Source: Methylobacterium mesophilicum SR1.6/6
GTDB lineage: Bacteria > Pseudomonadota > Alphaproteobacteria > Rhizobiales > Beijerinckiaceae
Direction: 5' to 3'
DNA length: 64,000 nt
NCBI RefSeq assembly: GCF_000364445.2
Contig: NZ_CP043538.1
Coordinates: forward strand, 4,235,447 to 4,299,446
A model generated the notes under the pieces. The model worked only from the letters and a program-made list of their open reading frames with translations, was not told the DNA's origin and made no database searches. Numbering within the stretch: position 1 is the stretch's first letter; each line of letters begins with the position of its first letter. This document shows positions 51,284-60,936 of the stretch, one piece after another. The position numbers and the translations under genes were made by a program.

Positions 51284-52468
51284 ATGCTGCGTAAGTCGGC
51301 GTGCACTGCCTTGATGACCGCTCTGGCGGCGGGATCGATCGGCGGATGCAATTACCTGCCCGCGGCGGGACCGACGGCGAGCATGATCCAGGCCGGCGCC
51401 GAGGTGGCGACGGCGGATGGCGGGCTCCTGGCGCGCTACGAGATCATCGACGTCACCCCCAGCGTCGTCGAGGCCCTGCGCGGCCGGCCGCTGGACAGCC
51501 TGCTCGCCTCCTTCGGCGACCACCGCCCGTCCTCCGAGCCGGTGATCGGCATCGGCGACATGGTCTCCGTCTCCGTCTGGGAAGCCGGCTCCGGCGGCCT
51601 GTTCTCCGGACCGCTGGTCGCCGACCGCTTCTCCGCCGGCTCGAAGTCCGCGCTCATCCCCGAGCAGCCGGTCGGGCGCGACGGCGCCATCTCGGTGCCC
51701 TATGCCGGCCGCATCAAGGTCGCCGGCCGCCGCACCCAGGACGTGCAGGCGCTCATCGAGAACGAGCTCGCCGGCAAGGCCATCCAGCCGCAGGTGCTGG
51801 TCTCGGTCACCCGCCCGATCAGCCAGGCGGTCACCGTCACCGGCGAGGGCGCGGCCGGCGCCCGCCTGCCGCTGTCGGGCCACGGCGACCGCATCCTCGA
51901 CGTCATCGCCTCCGCGGGCGGCAACCGCGCGCCGGTCAACGAGACCTTCGTGCGGCTCTCGCGCGGGCCGGTCACCGCCACGGTGCCGCTGACCACGGTG
52001 GTGTCGAACCCGCGTGAGAACATCTACCTGCGGCCCAACGACGTGCTGACCCTGGTGCGCGACCCGCAGACCTTCATCGCGGTGGGCGCGCTGGGCAACA
52101 GCACCGAGCTGCCGTTCCAGGCCGACGGGATCACCCTGGCGCAGGCGCTGGCCAAGGCGCGCGGGCTGTCGGACTTCGCCGCCGACCCGGCGGGCACGTT
52201 CATCTTCCGGTTCGAGCCGGCCAGCGTGGTGCGCCGGCTGAACCCGGGCTCGAAGCTCCTGGGCACGCCGCTGGTGCCGGTGGTCTACCGGATCGACATG
52301 CGCGACCCCAACAGCCTGTTCGTCAGCCAGGCGTTCCGGATGCGCAACCGCGACCTCGTCTACGTGTCGAACGCGCCGTTCACCGAGGTGTCGAAGGTGC
52401 TCGCCGCCTTCAGCGGCATCACCGGCCCGGTCGCCTCTGCGGCCACCGCCTACGCCTACGCGAAATAA
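51284..52468 (+). CDS. Polysaccharide export lipoprotein (Wza/KpsD family)
   Basis: A 394-residue outer-membrane protein. The signal ends in a lipobox (GSIGGC, C22). The Poly_export domain is around 85-180 (IGIGDMVSVSVWEAGSG, DGAISVPYAGRIKVAGRRTQ), followed by two SLBB-type parts (QAVTVTGEGAAGARLPLSGH and QTFIAVGALGNSTELPF). Such proteins form the outer-membrane channel for capsule or exopolysaccharide. The ATG at 51284 has ggagaag about 10 bases upstream. It completes the visible export part of this region; the inner-membrane partners (KpsE/KpsM/KpsT or Wzc) are not in the window. Confidence 0.93.
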   Translation: MLRKSACTALMTALAAGSIGGCNYLPAAGPTASMIQAGAEVATADGGLLARYEIIDVTPSVVEALRGRPLDSLLASFGDHRPSSEPVIGIGDMVSVSVWEAGSGGLFSGPLVADRFSAGSKSALIPEQPVGRDGAISVPYAGRIKVAGRRTQDVQALIENELAGKAIQPQVLVSVTRPISQAVTVTGEGAAGARLPLSGHGDRILDVIASAGGNRAPVNETFVRLSRGPVTATVPLTTVVSNPRENIYLRPNDVLTLVRDPQTFIAVGALGNSTELPFQADGITLAQALAKARGLSDFAADPAGTFIFRFEPASVVRRLNPGSKLLGTPLVPVVYRIDMRDPNSLFVSQAFRMRNRDLVYVSNAPFTEVSKVLAAFSGITGPVASAATAYAYAK

Positions 52469-52611
52469 CGGCGGGACGGCGCGCGGATCGGCGCCGGAAA
52501 AAAATCGCGTTTCGCCGCATCCTCGCGTATGGGCGTTATGTGCGGTGCGGACCTGCGGCTACGGAGCCGCACCCCGTGGCCGCAGCGCGTTAGGATGCCT
52601 AGAAGAGCCCG

Positions 52612-53748
52612 ATGAAGATCGGACGCGTCGTCCCCGCAGCCGGGCCGTTCCGGCCCGCGCTGGTCCCCCTGAGCCTGTGCGTCGCGCTCCTGTGGGCTGT
52701 CCCGGCAGCGGCCGACGTGACGATCGGCGTGGCGGTGCCGCGCTCCGGGCCCTACGTCGCCGTGGGCGAGCAGGTGCTCCGCGGGGTCGAGGCGGCCGCC
52801 CGGGACGCCAACGCCATGGGGGGGCTCGACGGGCAGCCCGTCACGCTGGACGTCCAGGACGATGCCTGCGACTCCAACACCGCGACGGCCGTGGCCAACC
52901 ACTTCGTGCGATCCGACGTGCGCCTCGTCGTGGGCCACGTCTGCTCGAACGCCTCGATTGCCGCCTCCGACATCTACGCCCAGAACGGCGTCGTGATGAT
53001 CACGGCGGCGTCGGTGGCGGCGCGGCTCACCGACCGGGGACTGCCGACCGTCTTCCGCGTCTGCGGGCGCGACGACGATCAGGCCCGGCTGTCGGCCGCG
53101 GTCCTTGCCGAGCGGTTCCGCGACCGCAAGATCGCGCTGCTCCAGGACCAGACGCCGGCCGCCCGCGCGCTCGCCGCCGCCACGAAGGACAACCTCAACC
53201 GCATCGGCGTGAACGAGGCGCTGTCGCTATCGTTCTCCCCGAGCGATGCCGACGACACCGCCCTGGTCGACCGCCTGAAGGGCGCGGGGATCGAGGTGGT
53301 CTATTACGGCGGCGACGCCACCGAGATGGGCCGGCTCGTCAGGATCGCCGCCGATCGGGGTTTCCGGCCGCAATGGTTCGGAACCTCGGCCATCGCCACC
53401 TCGGACTTCGCCAAGATCGCCGGACCGGCGAGCAACGGCGTGCTGATGACCTTCTACCTCGACCCGAGCCGGCAGCCGGCCGCCGCGGCCGTGGTGAAGG
53501 CCTTCAAGGCCGAGGGCGTCGATCCCACCGGCTCGACGATCTACGGCTACGCGGCCATGCAGGCGCTGGTCGCCGCCGGCAACTTCGCCCATTCGGTCGA
53601 GCCCCGGCCGATCGCCCAGGCCCTCCACACCGAGCGGTTCGACCTCGTGCTCGGCACGGTGGGCTTCGACACCAAGGGCGACGTCACCGCACAGGGCTAC
53701 GTGCTGTATGTGTGGAAGGACGGGAGCTTCACGCCCGCCGGGAAGTGA
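52612..53748 (+). CDS. Branched-chain amino-acid-type periplasmic binding protein
   Basis: A 378-residue binding protein of the LivJ/LivK (peripla_BP_6) family. A signal of 34 residues ends PAAADVTIGVAVPRSGPYV. Other parts are GGLDGQPVTLDVQDDACDSN, VRLVVGHVCSNASIAASDI, PTVFRVCGRDDDQARL and a YGYAAMQALVAA stretch. It would bind leucine-type amino acids or a related small ligand. No permease or ATPase gene follows; the next gene runs the other way, so the transporter is encoded elsewhere. Confidence 0.9.
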   Translation: MKIGRVVPAAGPFRPALVPLSLCVALLWAVPAAADVTIGVAVPRSGPYVAVGEQVLRGVEAAARDANAMGGLDGQPVTLDVQDDACDSNTATAVANHFVRSDVRLVVGHVCSNASIAASDIYAQNGVVMITAASVAARLTDRGLPTVFRVCGRDDDQARLSAAVLAERFRDRKIALLQDQTPAARALAAATKDNLNRIGVNEALSLSFSPSDADDTALVDRLKGAGIEVVYYGGDATEMGRLVRIAADRGFRPQWFGTSAIATSDFAKIAGPASNGVLMTFYLDPSRQPAAAAVVKAFKAEGVDPTGSTIYGYAAMQALVAAGNFAHSVEPRPIAQALHTERFDLVLGTVGFDTKGDVTAQGYVLYVWKDGSFTPAGK

Positions 53749-53972
53749 GGGCGGTCAGCCCCGCGCTGGGTCCGTGCCCGGGCGAACCGCCCGCTGCTGT
53801 CCGAGCCGCATGGACCACGACGGACTGCGTCCCGGGGCACCCGCGACAGCGAGGTCGCGCCGGGGCCGTGCGGCCGGTGCCGCACTTCGTAAACGCACGT
53901 CGGGTCGGCTCCGCGTTCCGGTCCCTCGGGATCACGGATCGACTTGGTGCCGTGTCGCAGGCGGCGGCGCCG

Positions 53973-54539
53973 TCAGGCCTCCGCGGCGTCCACCTCCGCC
54001 CCACGCCCTAGCCCGCGCAGCAGATCGGCGAGGTGCGGCCGGACCCGCAGCTGCAGCGCGTGGAGCTGCCGCACCGCCTCGCTGAGCCGCCCCTGCCGTC
54101 CGAGCATCGCGTCCGCGAAGCCGATCATCCGGGCGTTCGGCCAGGCCGGTTCGCGCAGGGCGTGGAGGCGCGCGACGAGGCCGTCGGCCGGCATCTCCGG
54201 CTCGGCCTGCGCGAACAGCATCAGCAGCGCCGCCGTCGAGCGCGACAGGCCGTAATGGCAATGGACCAGGAGATGGCCAGCGCCGTCGAGGTCGCGGCCG
54301 AAGGCGAGGATCGCCGCCACGTGCTCCGGCTCGGGCGGCACGAGGCCGTCGCCTGGTCCGAGACAGTCGTGGAAGCGGAGCGTGGTGCGGGCGTGGGTGC
54401 CGTAGGCGGCGAACGCCTCCGGCTCCGGCGTGCCGGGATCGAGCAGCGACAGCACGTGACTCACGCCGCTCGCTCCGTGGCCCGCCAGCTCCTCCAGGCC
54501 GCAGACGGTGTGCAGGGTGACGGCGGGTTCAGGGTGCAT
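53973..54539 (-). CDS. Tyrosine-type (dual-specificity-like) protein phosphatase
   Basis: A 188-residue phosphatase with the CX5R active site: HCHYGLSRS, with C94 the nucleophile and R100 binding phosphate. D58 in FHDCLG is a candidate general acid. The sequence resembles the bacterial dual-specificity group, which is short and has a Pro/Ala-rich tail. The target is unknown; regulation of capsule export by tyrosine phosphorylation is common, but no BY-kinase is in the window. The ATG at 54539 is used; the gene is alone on this strand. Confidence 0.88.
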   Translation of the reverse strand: MHPEPAVTLHTVCGLEELAGHGASGVSHVLSLLDPGTPEPEAFAAYGTHARTTLRFHDCLGPGDGLVPPEPEHVAAILAFGRDLDGAGHLLVHCHYGLSRSTAALLMLFAQAEPEMPADGLVARLHALREPAWPNARMIGFADAMLGRQGRLSEAVRQLHALQLRVRPHLADLLRGLGRGAEVDAAEA

Positions 54540-54679
54540 GCCGGGCGCCTAGCACGGGCCGGGGCCGGTTTCGAGGCGGCACGGAACCGCTCCGCCGCCC
54601 GCGGCTTTCGAGAACCGGCGCGGACATGCTACCTGCGGCCCCGATCCCGCGCCGGACAGACCGGACACGCTCGGACGAG

Positions 54680-55819
54680 ATGCCGTTGGACGACACCCCT
54701 ATCACGCCTCCCTCCACGACCGGGCCGCGACGCCGGACCCTGCTCACCGCGGGCCTCGGCGCGGCCGCGGCCGTCGCCGGGCCTCTCGCCGCCCCGGCGC
54801 GTGCGGAGAACGCCCCCGAGCTGCGCTGGCGCCTGTCATCGGCCTACGCCAAGACCCTCGACATCCTGTTCGGCGCGCCCGAGGCCCTCAGCCGGCTGGT
54901 GGCCGAGGCCACCGACGGGCGGTTCCAGATCCAGGTCCAGGGCCCCGGCGAGCCGGTGCCGGCGGAGGATCTGCTCACCGCGGTGGCGGCCGGCACGGTC
55001 GAGATGGGCCACGGCCCGGCCACCCTCGGCATGGCCAAGGATCCGACCTTCGCGCTCGCCACCGCGATCCCGTTCGGCCTCAACGCGCGGGGCGCCGCGG
55101 CGTGGTGGCAGGCGGGGGGCGCCGCGGAGCTGTTCGCCGAGGTCTTCGCGAAGGCGGGCCTCGTCTGCCTGCCGGGCGGCAACACGGGCGCGCAGATGGG
55201 CGGCTGGTTCCGGCGCGAGATCAAGACTCTCGCCGATCTGCAGGGCCTCAAGTTCCGGATCGGCGGCATGGGCGGGCAGGTGCTCGCCAAGTTCGGCGTC
55301 CAGCCGCAGACCGTGCCGGGCCCGGAGATCTATCAGGCGCTGGAGACCAAGAAGATCGACGCCGCCGAGTGGATCGGCCCCTACGACGACGAGCGGCTCG
55401 GGCTGCAGAAGGTCGCGCCGGTCTACCATTATCCCGGCTTCTGGGAGGGCGGTGCCATGCTGCATTTCTGGTTCAACGCCGAGAAGTGGAAGGCCCTGCC
55501 GAAGTCCTATCAGGCCATCCTGCGCGCCGCGGCCGCCCAGGTCGGCGCGGAGGTGCAGGCCAAGTATGACGCCCGCAACCCCCAGGCCCTGCGCCGGCTG
55601 GTCGCCGGCGGCGCGCAGCTTCGCCCCTTCCCCCAGGAGGTGATGGAGGCCGCCCTCAAGAACGCCAACGACGTCTACGGCGAGATCGCCGCCAAGAACG
55701 CCGATTTCCGCCGCGTCTACGAGGCGATGCGCACCTTCCGCAACGAGGAATACCTCTGGTTCCAGGTCGCGGAATACACCTACGACAACTTCATGATCCG
55801 CGCCCGGGCGCGGGGATAG
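54680..55819 (+). CDS. TRAP transporter solute-binding protein (DctP family)
   Basis: A 379-residue periplasmic binding protein. A twin-arginine-like signal (RRRTLLTAGLGAAAAVAG) ends near APARAENAPE. DctP features: KTLDILFGAPEALSRLVAEA, GTVEMGHGPATLGM, GLKFRIGGMGGQVLAKFG, QALETKKIDAAEWIGPYDD and the end FRNEEYLWFQVAEYTYDNF. It resembles the subgroup that binds 2-oxo acids or mannitol-type ligands. No dctM or dctQ membrane genes are beside it, so it is an orphan. The ATG at 54680 is chosen; an ATG at 54626 is also in frame. Confidence 0.88.
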   Translation: MPLDDTPITPPSTTGPRRRTLLTAGLGAAAAVAGPLAAPARAENAPELRWRLSSAYAKTLDILFGAPEALSRLVAEATDGRFQIQVQGPGEPVPAEDLLTAVAAGTVEMGHGPATLGMAKDPTFALATAIPFGLNARGAAAWWQAGGAAELFAEVFAKAGLVCLPGGNTGAQMGGWFRREIKTLADLQGLKFRIGGMGGQVLAKFGVQPQTVPGPEIYQALETKKIDAAEWIGPYDDERLGLQKVAPVYHYPGFWEGGAMLHFWFNAEKWKALPKSYQAILRAAAAQVGAEVQAKYDARNPQALRRLVAGGAQLRPFPQEVMEAALKNANDVYGEIAAKNADFRRVYEAMRTFRNEEYLWFQVAEYTYDNFMIRARARG

Positions 55820-55902
55820 AGCGCGCTTCGCCGAAGTGGTAGCGCTTCGCTGCACGCGCGCATCAGGCCTGGGTCCTGGCGCGACGGGGAGGGGAGGGCC
55901 GC

Positions 55903-57315
55903 ATGGACGGGATGTTGAGAATCGGGCTGGCGCTGCTCGGGGCCGCGCTGCCCCTTCCGGCGCTCGCGCAATCGCCGGCCAACCTCACCGCCCTGCGCGG
56001 GCTGGCGCCGGTGGCGCGCCTTCCGGGTACGCCCGAGGGGCGGGCGGCCCTCGACGCCAACCTGCGGGTGACCGGCGACATCCAGTCCGGCGCCCAGAAG
56101 CAGCCGAACCTGCTGCCGTTCCCCGAGCAGCAGCAGCTGGCGCTGCGGGACTGCTTCATCACCGACGGCAACGCCAGCGGGCTCGCGGACGGCCTCGGGA
56201 CCGCGCTCGCCGCCGCCTACCAGGCCAAGGCGAGCTACAGCGACTACAAGACCTTCACCAGCGTCGCGCCGGCGATCGCCGACCTGATCGGCTACACCAA
56301 CAACGTCACCAAGTCGGATTCGAATTCCGGCAAGTACTTCTTCGCCAACGCCACCACCAACGGCAAGCACCCGGTCTCGCCTGAGGCCGCTGCCATCCTC
56401 GGCGACGGGGCCGTGACCGATGTGTTCGGCCGAGCCTACGGACGGCTGGCGGGCAGCCCGGGCTCGGACGCCTTCGGCGACGCGCGGCCGTTCCAGACCC
56501 TGCCGCACCTCCAGGCCTATCGCGGTGCCGACTTCTTCGGCGACGCCTCGCACAGCCTCGACTGGCTGCGCGGGCCCAAGCAGGATCTCATGAACAGCCC
56601 GTCCTATCCGAGCGGGCACACCACCTACGGCTACACCGAGTCGATGCTGCTCGCGCTCCTCGTCCCCGAGCGCTACCAGCAGATGGTCGCCCGGGCCGCC
56701 GAGTACGGCAACGACCGGATCATCGTCGGGGCGCACTACGCCATGGACGTGCTGGGCGGGCGGGCGACCTCGCTGCACGCCCTGGCGCATCTGCTGGCCA
56801 ACGACCCGGCCTATGTCGGCCAGATCCGCACGAACCCGGCGGTGCTCGACAAGGCCGCGGCCGAGGCCGACAAGAGCGTGGGCGTGACGGATTACCGGGC
56901 CCTCCTGCGGGCCGCCCGCGCGGCGATGGGCGAGGCGCTCGCGGCCGGCTGCGGCGACACGGTGGCGTCCTGTGCGGCCAAGGATACGGGCCGGTTCAAG
57001 GACCCGGCCGCCAACGCGGCCTTCTACGCGTCGACCCAGACGTACGGCCTGCCGGTGGTGCACGCGAAGACCGTCGATGGCCGGCCGGATGTCGGCGCGC
57101 TCGCGCCGGAGGCCGGCAACCTGCTGACCGCCGCGTTTCCGGCGCTCACGCTCGACGAGGCGAACGCCATCCTGACCGAGACCCTCGGTCCCGGCGGCGG
57201 CTTCCTCGACGACGGCTCGGCCTTCGGGATCTACGCGCGGCTCGACCTCTACACCGCCGGCGGCAAGGCCGCGGCCCTGGCAGCGAGCCGGGCGGGAGCC
57301 ACCGCCACGCGCTGA
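55903..57315 (+). CDS. PAP2-family acid phosphatase, secreted (PhoN-like)
   Basis: A 470-residue protein with a cleavable signal (residues 1-22, ending ALAQ). The PAP2 motifs are SYPSGHTTYGY (S237, G238, H239) and IIVGAHYAMDVLGGR (H278 and D282), with FANATTNGKH earlier as a likely first motif. It is a periplasmic non-specific acid phosphatase of the class A type, though longer than the 250-residue family average, with a C-terminal part of about 150 residues. The ATG at 55903 sits behind ggaggggaggg. It may free phosphate from organic esters. Confidence 0.88.
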   Translation: MDGMLRIGLALLGAALPLPALAQSPANLTALRGLAPVARLPGTPEGRAALDANLRVTGDIQSGAQKQPNLLPFPEQQQLALRDCFITDGNASGLADGLGTALAAAYQAKASYSDYKTFTSVAPAIADLIGYTNNVTKSDSNSGKYFFANATTNGKHPVSPEAAAILGDGAVTDVFGRAYGRLAGSPGSDAFGDARPFQTLPHLQAYRGADFFGDASHSLDWLRGPKQDLMNSPSYPSGHTTYGYTESMLLALLVPERYQQMVARAAEYGNDRIIVGAHYAMDVLGGRATSLHALAHLLANDPAYVGQIRTNPAVLDKAAAEADKSVGVTDYRALLRAARAAMGEALAAGCGDTVASCAAKDTGRFKDPAANAAFYASTQTYGLPVVHAKTVDGRPDVGALAPEAGNLLTAAFPALTLDEANAILTETLGPGGGFLDDGSAFGIYARLDLYTAGGKAAALAASRAGATATR

Positions 57316-57361
57316 GGGTGGCGCACAGGCATCACGCCGTTCCGTTCGGCCGGACGAGGTA

Positions 57362-59311
57362 TCAGGCGCTCAGGCGCTCCGGAACGCGCCCGACCTGCAG
57401 CTTCGGGAGCAGGTCGGCGATCGGCATCGGCCTGCTCAGAAGGTAGCCCTGGACGTATCGGCAGCCCAGCCGTCGCGCCGCCTCCAGCTGCTCCTCGGTC
57501 TCGATGCCCTCGGCGATCCCGTCGAGGCCGAGATTCTGGCACAGGTTCAAGATCGTCGAGACGAGGCTGCGGCCGATATCGGTCTCGATGTCGGCCATGA
57601 AGCTGCGGTCGATCTTGATCTTGTCCAGAGGCAGGCTGTGGACGTACCCCAGGCTCGAATAGCCCGTGCCGAAATCGTCGAGCGCGATCTGGATCCCAAG
57701 GGCGCGCAGGGTGGTGATCGCCGCCTTGGCCTGATCGAAGTCCCGCATCAGCGCGGTCTCGGTGAGTTCGAGCGTCAGCCGCTTGGGATCGATGCCGCTC
57801 TTGCGCACCGCGGCGAGGATCGCGACCACGGTCTCGGGCGAGGCCAGATCGTGGGCCGAGAGGTTGAAGGACAGGCCGATGCCGGGCGGCAGCCGCGCGC
57901 TGTCGACGAGCGCCTTGCCCAGGAGCAGGAGCGTCACCCTATGGATGATGCCGCACCGCTCCGCAGCGGCCACGAACCGGTCCGGTGGGACGCGGCCGAG
58001 CGTCGGGCTGGTCCAGCGCGCGAGACCCTCCACCAGAACGATCTCGCCCGATCGCGTATCGAGGATCGGCTGGTAATGCATCTCCATCTCGGCGGCGAGG
58101 TCGGCCGCGCGGAGGGCGGCCTCGACGGCCCGCTCCGCCCGGATGGCGTCCTCGTGCTCCTGTGAGAACAGGGTCGTCTTGCCGCGACGATGTTCCTTCG
58201 AGTGGTAGAGCGCGTAGTCGGCCCGGTCGAACAGCGCATCGGCCTCGCGCCCGGCTCGCGGATACTTCGCGAGACCGCCGGAGCACCCCGTGACGACCTG
58301 GATGTTGCCGAATCGGATCGGCTTCTGCATGGCCGCGCAGATGGCGTCGCAGAAGGCGATGATCTCCTCGGGCGGCCCGGGAGACCGGACGAGCACGCCG
58401 AATTCGTCACCGCCCAGCCGTGTGACGATCACGTCGTCGCTCGCGAACGCGGCGAGGCGTCGACCGGTCGCGGCCAGCACGCGATCCCCGATGATGTGCC
58501 CGTAGGTGTCGTTGATCGGCTTGAAGCGGTCGAGGTCGAAGATCGCCAGGGCGAACCGGGCATCGTCCTGCGCCGAGGTCTGGATCAGCGCGTCGAGCTT
58601 CTGGAAGAAGTAGCGCCGGTTGGGTAGCCCGGTGAGGCTGTCCGTGTGGGCGAGGCGAGCGTTCTCCTCCGACAGGCGGCTCGCCTCGGCCTGCGAGGCG
58701 ATCAACTGAACGAATGCGCGGTAGTTGTTGTTGAGGGTGCGCACCATCACGGCGGTCACGAAGGCGGTGTTGACGGCAATCGCCAGGAACACGCGGTTCT
58801 GGCTGGTGACGCAGCAGAACAGGAAGACGCTCATGACGATGCCGGTCACCAGCAGGGCCGCGATCGGCAGATGCGTCAGGCAGAAGATGCAGGCGATCAC
58901 CGTGATGGCCACGAAGATCGCCACGTGACCCTGCTCGTAGGGGCCGCCGTATAGGGTGAGGGTCGTCGCCCAGCCGACGAAGGCCGCCGAGAACAGGCCG
59001 GTCAGGATGGTCGTCCTCACCAGCATACGGCCGGCCTGCGCCTCGCTGAACGTCTCCGGGCGCAAGCTCCACCACCGTGCCGCCCGCACGAGGCAGAGGA
59101 CAATGAGCGCGCCGGGTATTCCGAGGGTCAGGAACCAAGGCGCCAGGGCCGCATGGGTCGCGGCGAGCGCGCAGGCATTGACGACCAGCAGGCCGTAGAG
59201 CGTGGGAACCTGCTTCTTCAACTCCACAAGCTGGCGGACGGACGTGAGACTGTCGGCGGATCCCGTCGGCGTGCCGGTCGGCTTCGGGCTCGGAGGACGC
59301 GTTCGGATCAT
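57362..59311 (-). CDS. GGDEF-EAL cyclic-di-GMP protein, membrane-bound
   Basis: A 649-residue protein. Five or six spans lie in the first 200 residues, then a short coil and a GGDEF domain with an intact active site (LGGDEFG, E303) followed by an EAL domain. In the EAL domain the signature reads EGL (E428-L430) instead of EAL, but NLSAHD, ELTETAL, DDFGTGYSSL, KIDRSF and EGIET are all present. So synthesis of c-di-GMP looks possible, and breakdown also looks possible. No sensor motif is recognised in the membrane part. It has its own 363-base upstream region. Confidence 0.92.
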   Translation of the reverse strand: MIRTRPPSPKPTGTPTGSADSLTSVRQLVELKKQVPTLYGLLVVNACALAATHAALAPWFLTLGIPGALIVLCLVRAARWWSLRPETFSEAQAGRMLVRTTILTGLFSAAFVGWATTLTLYGGPYEQGHVAIFVAITVIACIFCLTHLPIAALLVTGIVMSVFLFCCVTSQNRVFLAIAVNTAFVTAVMVRTLNNNYRAFVQLIASQAEASRLSEENARLAHTDSLTGLPNRRYFFQKLDALIQTSAQDDARFALAIFDLDRFKPINDTYGHIIGDRVLAATGRRLAAFASDDVIVTRLGGDEFGVLVRSPGPPEEIIAFCDAICAAMQKPIRFGNIQVVTGCSGGLAKYPRAGREADALFDRADYALYHSKEHRRGKTTLFSQEHEDAIRAERAVEAALRAADLAAEMEMHYQPILDTRSGEIVLVEGLARWTSPTLGRVPPDRFVAAAERCGIIHRVTLLLLGKALVDSARLPPGIGLSFNLSAHDLASPETVVAILAAVRKSGIDPKRLTLELTETALMRDFDQAKAAITTLRALGIQIALDDFGTGYSSLGYVHSLPLDKIKIDRSFMADIETDIGRSLVSTILNLCQNLGLDGIAEGIETEEQLEAARRLGCRYVQGYLLSRPMPIADLLPKLQVGRVPERLSA

Positions 59312-59674
59312 CGGCTGTATCTATCCAGTCGATGCAATCCTGACGTGAGTTTGTTAAGGACGGCTTGCGATCTCCGTATTCCGCGATCCGGTCACACGCC
59401 CCGGAAGCTCCCTGGATGGTCCAATGCGGCCTTCCGCGCCTGCTCCGCTGTCATCGCGATCAAGATCTCGACTGCCGGGAAGATCTTCCGGCGCGCCTCC
59501 CGTCCCAATCCGATCGAACGACTGAACGGCAGTGCGACGAATGCCGGCGTACTTGCAACGGCGCACGGCCAGCGCGTGGACGATGCCGATCCTGAGCGGG
59601 GTCCCGGCGGGTTCAGAGGCCCGTCGGGTTTCAGGTCTATCCGGAAGCCCGCCTGAGCGGCTCCGCCCGGCCCG
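59312..59674. other. Upstream region of the GGDEF-EAL gene
   Basis: These 363 bases lie between the NHL-repeat gene and the GGDEF-EAL gene, both on the minus strand, so they hold the GGDEF-EAL promoter. Short frames here lack good starts. No clear promoter pair or hairpin was found. Confidence 0.45.
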
Positions 59675-60790
59675 TCACGGCAATCGGTTGGGTAGCCCGA
59701 CGTCGCCCACCGGCACGAACTTCTGCGCCCGCTTGCCGGTATCGACCTCGGTGGTGAACACGTTGCCCTTCGAGTCGACGGCGAGGTTATGCACCCAGTG
59801 GAACTGGCCCGCCATGCGCCCGTTCCGGCCGAACGCTCCGACCACCGCGCCGGTGGCGCGCGAGAGGGTACGGATCTCGTTGTTCGCCCCGTCCGCGTTG
59901 AGCAGATAGGTCTGGTTCTCGTCGGGCCACAGGGCCAGCTCCCAGACCGAGCCGTTGGCCCGGGTGTTCTTCTCCACGAAGAATTCGGTCACGTAGCTCC
60001 CGTCCTTGTGGAAGACCTGGATACGGTCGTTGGTGCGGTCGCAGACGTAGACCAGCCCGTCCTTGGCGATGCGCACGCAGTGGACCGGGTTGGCGAATTG
60101 CCGGGCCGGCGCCGCCGCCGGATCGTAGGGGCCGAGCTTGTCGTCGGTGGGGGGCGTCCCGTAGGCGCCCCACATCCGCTTGAACGCCCCGGTGTCGCGG
60201 TCGAACACGACGATGCGGTGATTGTAGTAGCCGTCCGCGACATAGACTTCGTTGGCGGCCATGTCGAAATCGACGTTGGCCGGCTTGCCCAAGCGGCTGG
60301 TGTCGCGGCTGTCCGTCTGCGGGCCGGACTTGCCGATCTGAAGGACGAACTTGCCGTCCGGCGTGAACTTCAGGAGCTGCCCGTCCTGATCGCCGTTGCC
60401 GGCGATCCAGACGAAACCTTTGCCGTCGATCTGGATGCCGTGCTCGTTGGTCGGCCAGTCGTAGCCTTCGCCGGGGCCGCCCCAGCTCCGCAGCAGGGTG
60501 CCGTCCGGGTCGAACTCAAGGACCGGCGGGGCCGGCTTGCAGCACTTGGTCCGGGGCGGATCGAGGCTCGCGGCCTTCTCGTCGTCGGTAAGCGTGCGGG
60601 GCCGCTGGATCACCCAGACATGGTCCTGGGCGTCCACGGCGACGCCCGCGGCCTGGCCCATGATCCAGTCGTTGGGCAATGGCTTCGGCCAGGCGGCATC
60701 GACCCGGAACCGTGGCGGATCCGCCGCCGGCGCGGGGCCCGCGAGGGCGAGCAGGCAGGCGAGCGCCGACAGCGCGGTGGCGATCCTCAT
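59675..60790 (-). CDS. Secreted NHL-repeat beta-propeller protein
   Basis: A 371-residue protein. A cleavable signal (residues 1-22, ending APAAD) precedes at least five NHL-type repeats, for example GPGEGYDWPTNEHGIQIDG and GKPANVDFDMAANEVYVAD and GQFHWVHNLAVDSKGNVFT. The family resembles the peptidyl-alpha-hydroxyglycine lyase group and other soluble beta-propellers. It is likely periplasmic. The ATG at 60790 has ggagg about 7 bases upstream. It lies downstream of the candidate small RNA on the same strand. Confidence 0.85.
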   Translation of the reverse strand: MRIATALSALACLLALAGPAPAADPPRFRVDAAWPKPLPNDWIMGQAAGVAVDAQDHVWVIQRPRTLTDDEKAASLDPPRTKCCKPAPPVLEFDPDGTLLRSWGGPGEGYDWPTNEHGIQIDGKGFVWIAGNGDQDGQLLKFTPDGKFVLQIGKSGPQTDSRDTSRLGKPANVDFDMAANEVYVADGYYNHRIVVFDRDTGAFKRMWGAYGTPPTDDKLGPYDPAAAPARQFANPVHCVRIAKDGLVYVCDRTNDRIQVFHKDGSYVTEFFVEKNTRANGSVWELALWPDENQTYLLNADGANNEIRTLSRATGAVVGAFGRNGRMAGQFHWVHNLAVDSKGNVFTTEVDTGKRAQKFVPVGDVGLPNRLP

Positions 60791-60908
60791 GGCGTGTCCT
60801 CCCGCGCCTGTTCCAGCGCTCGCGGCCAGCATGGCGCCGAAGGCCGAGCGGATCCAGCCCGGGAGGCGAGGCTCCGGTGACAGAGGCCAAGCGGCGGCAT
60901 CCGGACAG

Positions 60909-60936
60909 AAAAAAGGCCACTCCCGAAGGAGCGGCC
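60909..60936 (-). terminator. Rho-independent terminator of the candidate small RNA
   Basis: On the minus strand the stem ggccgctcc / ggagtggcc (one G-T pair) closes a TTCG tetraloop and is followed by six T. This is a very stable terminator placed upstream of, not after, the NHL gene, so it must end a separate short transcript. Confidence 0.85.
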
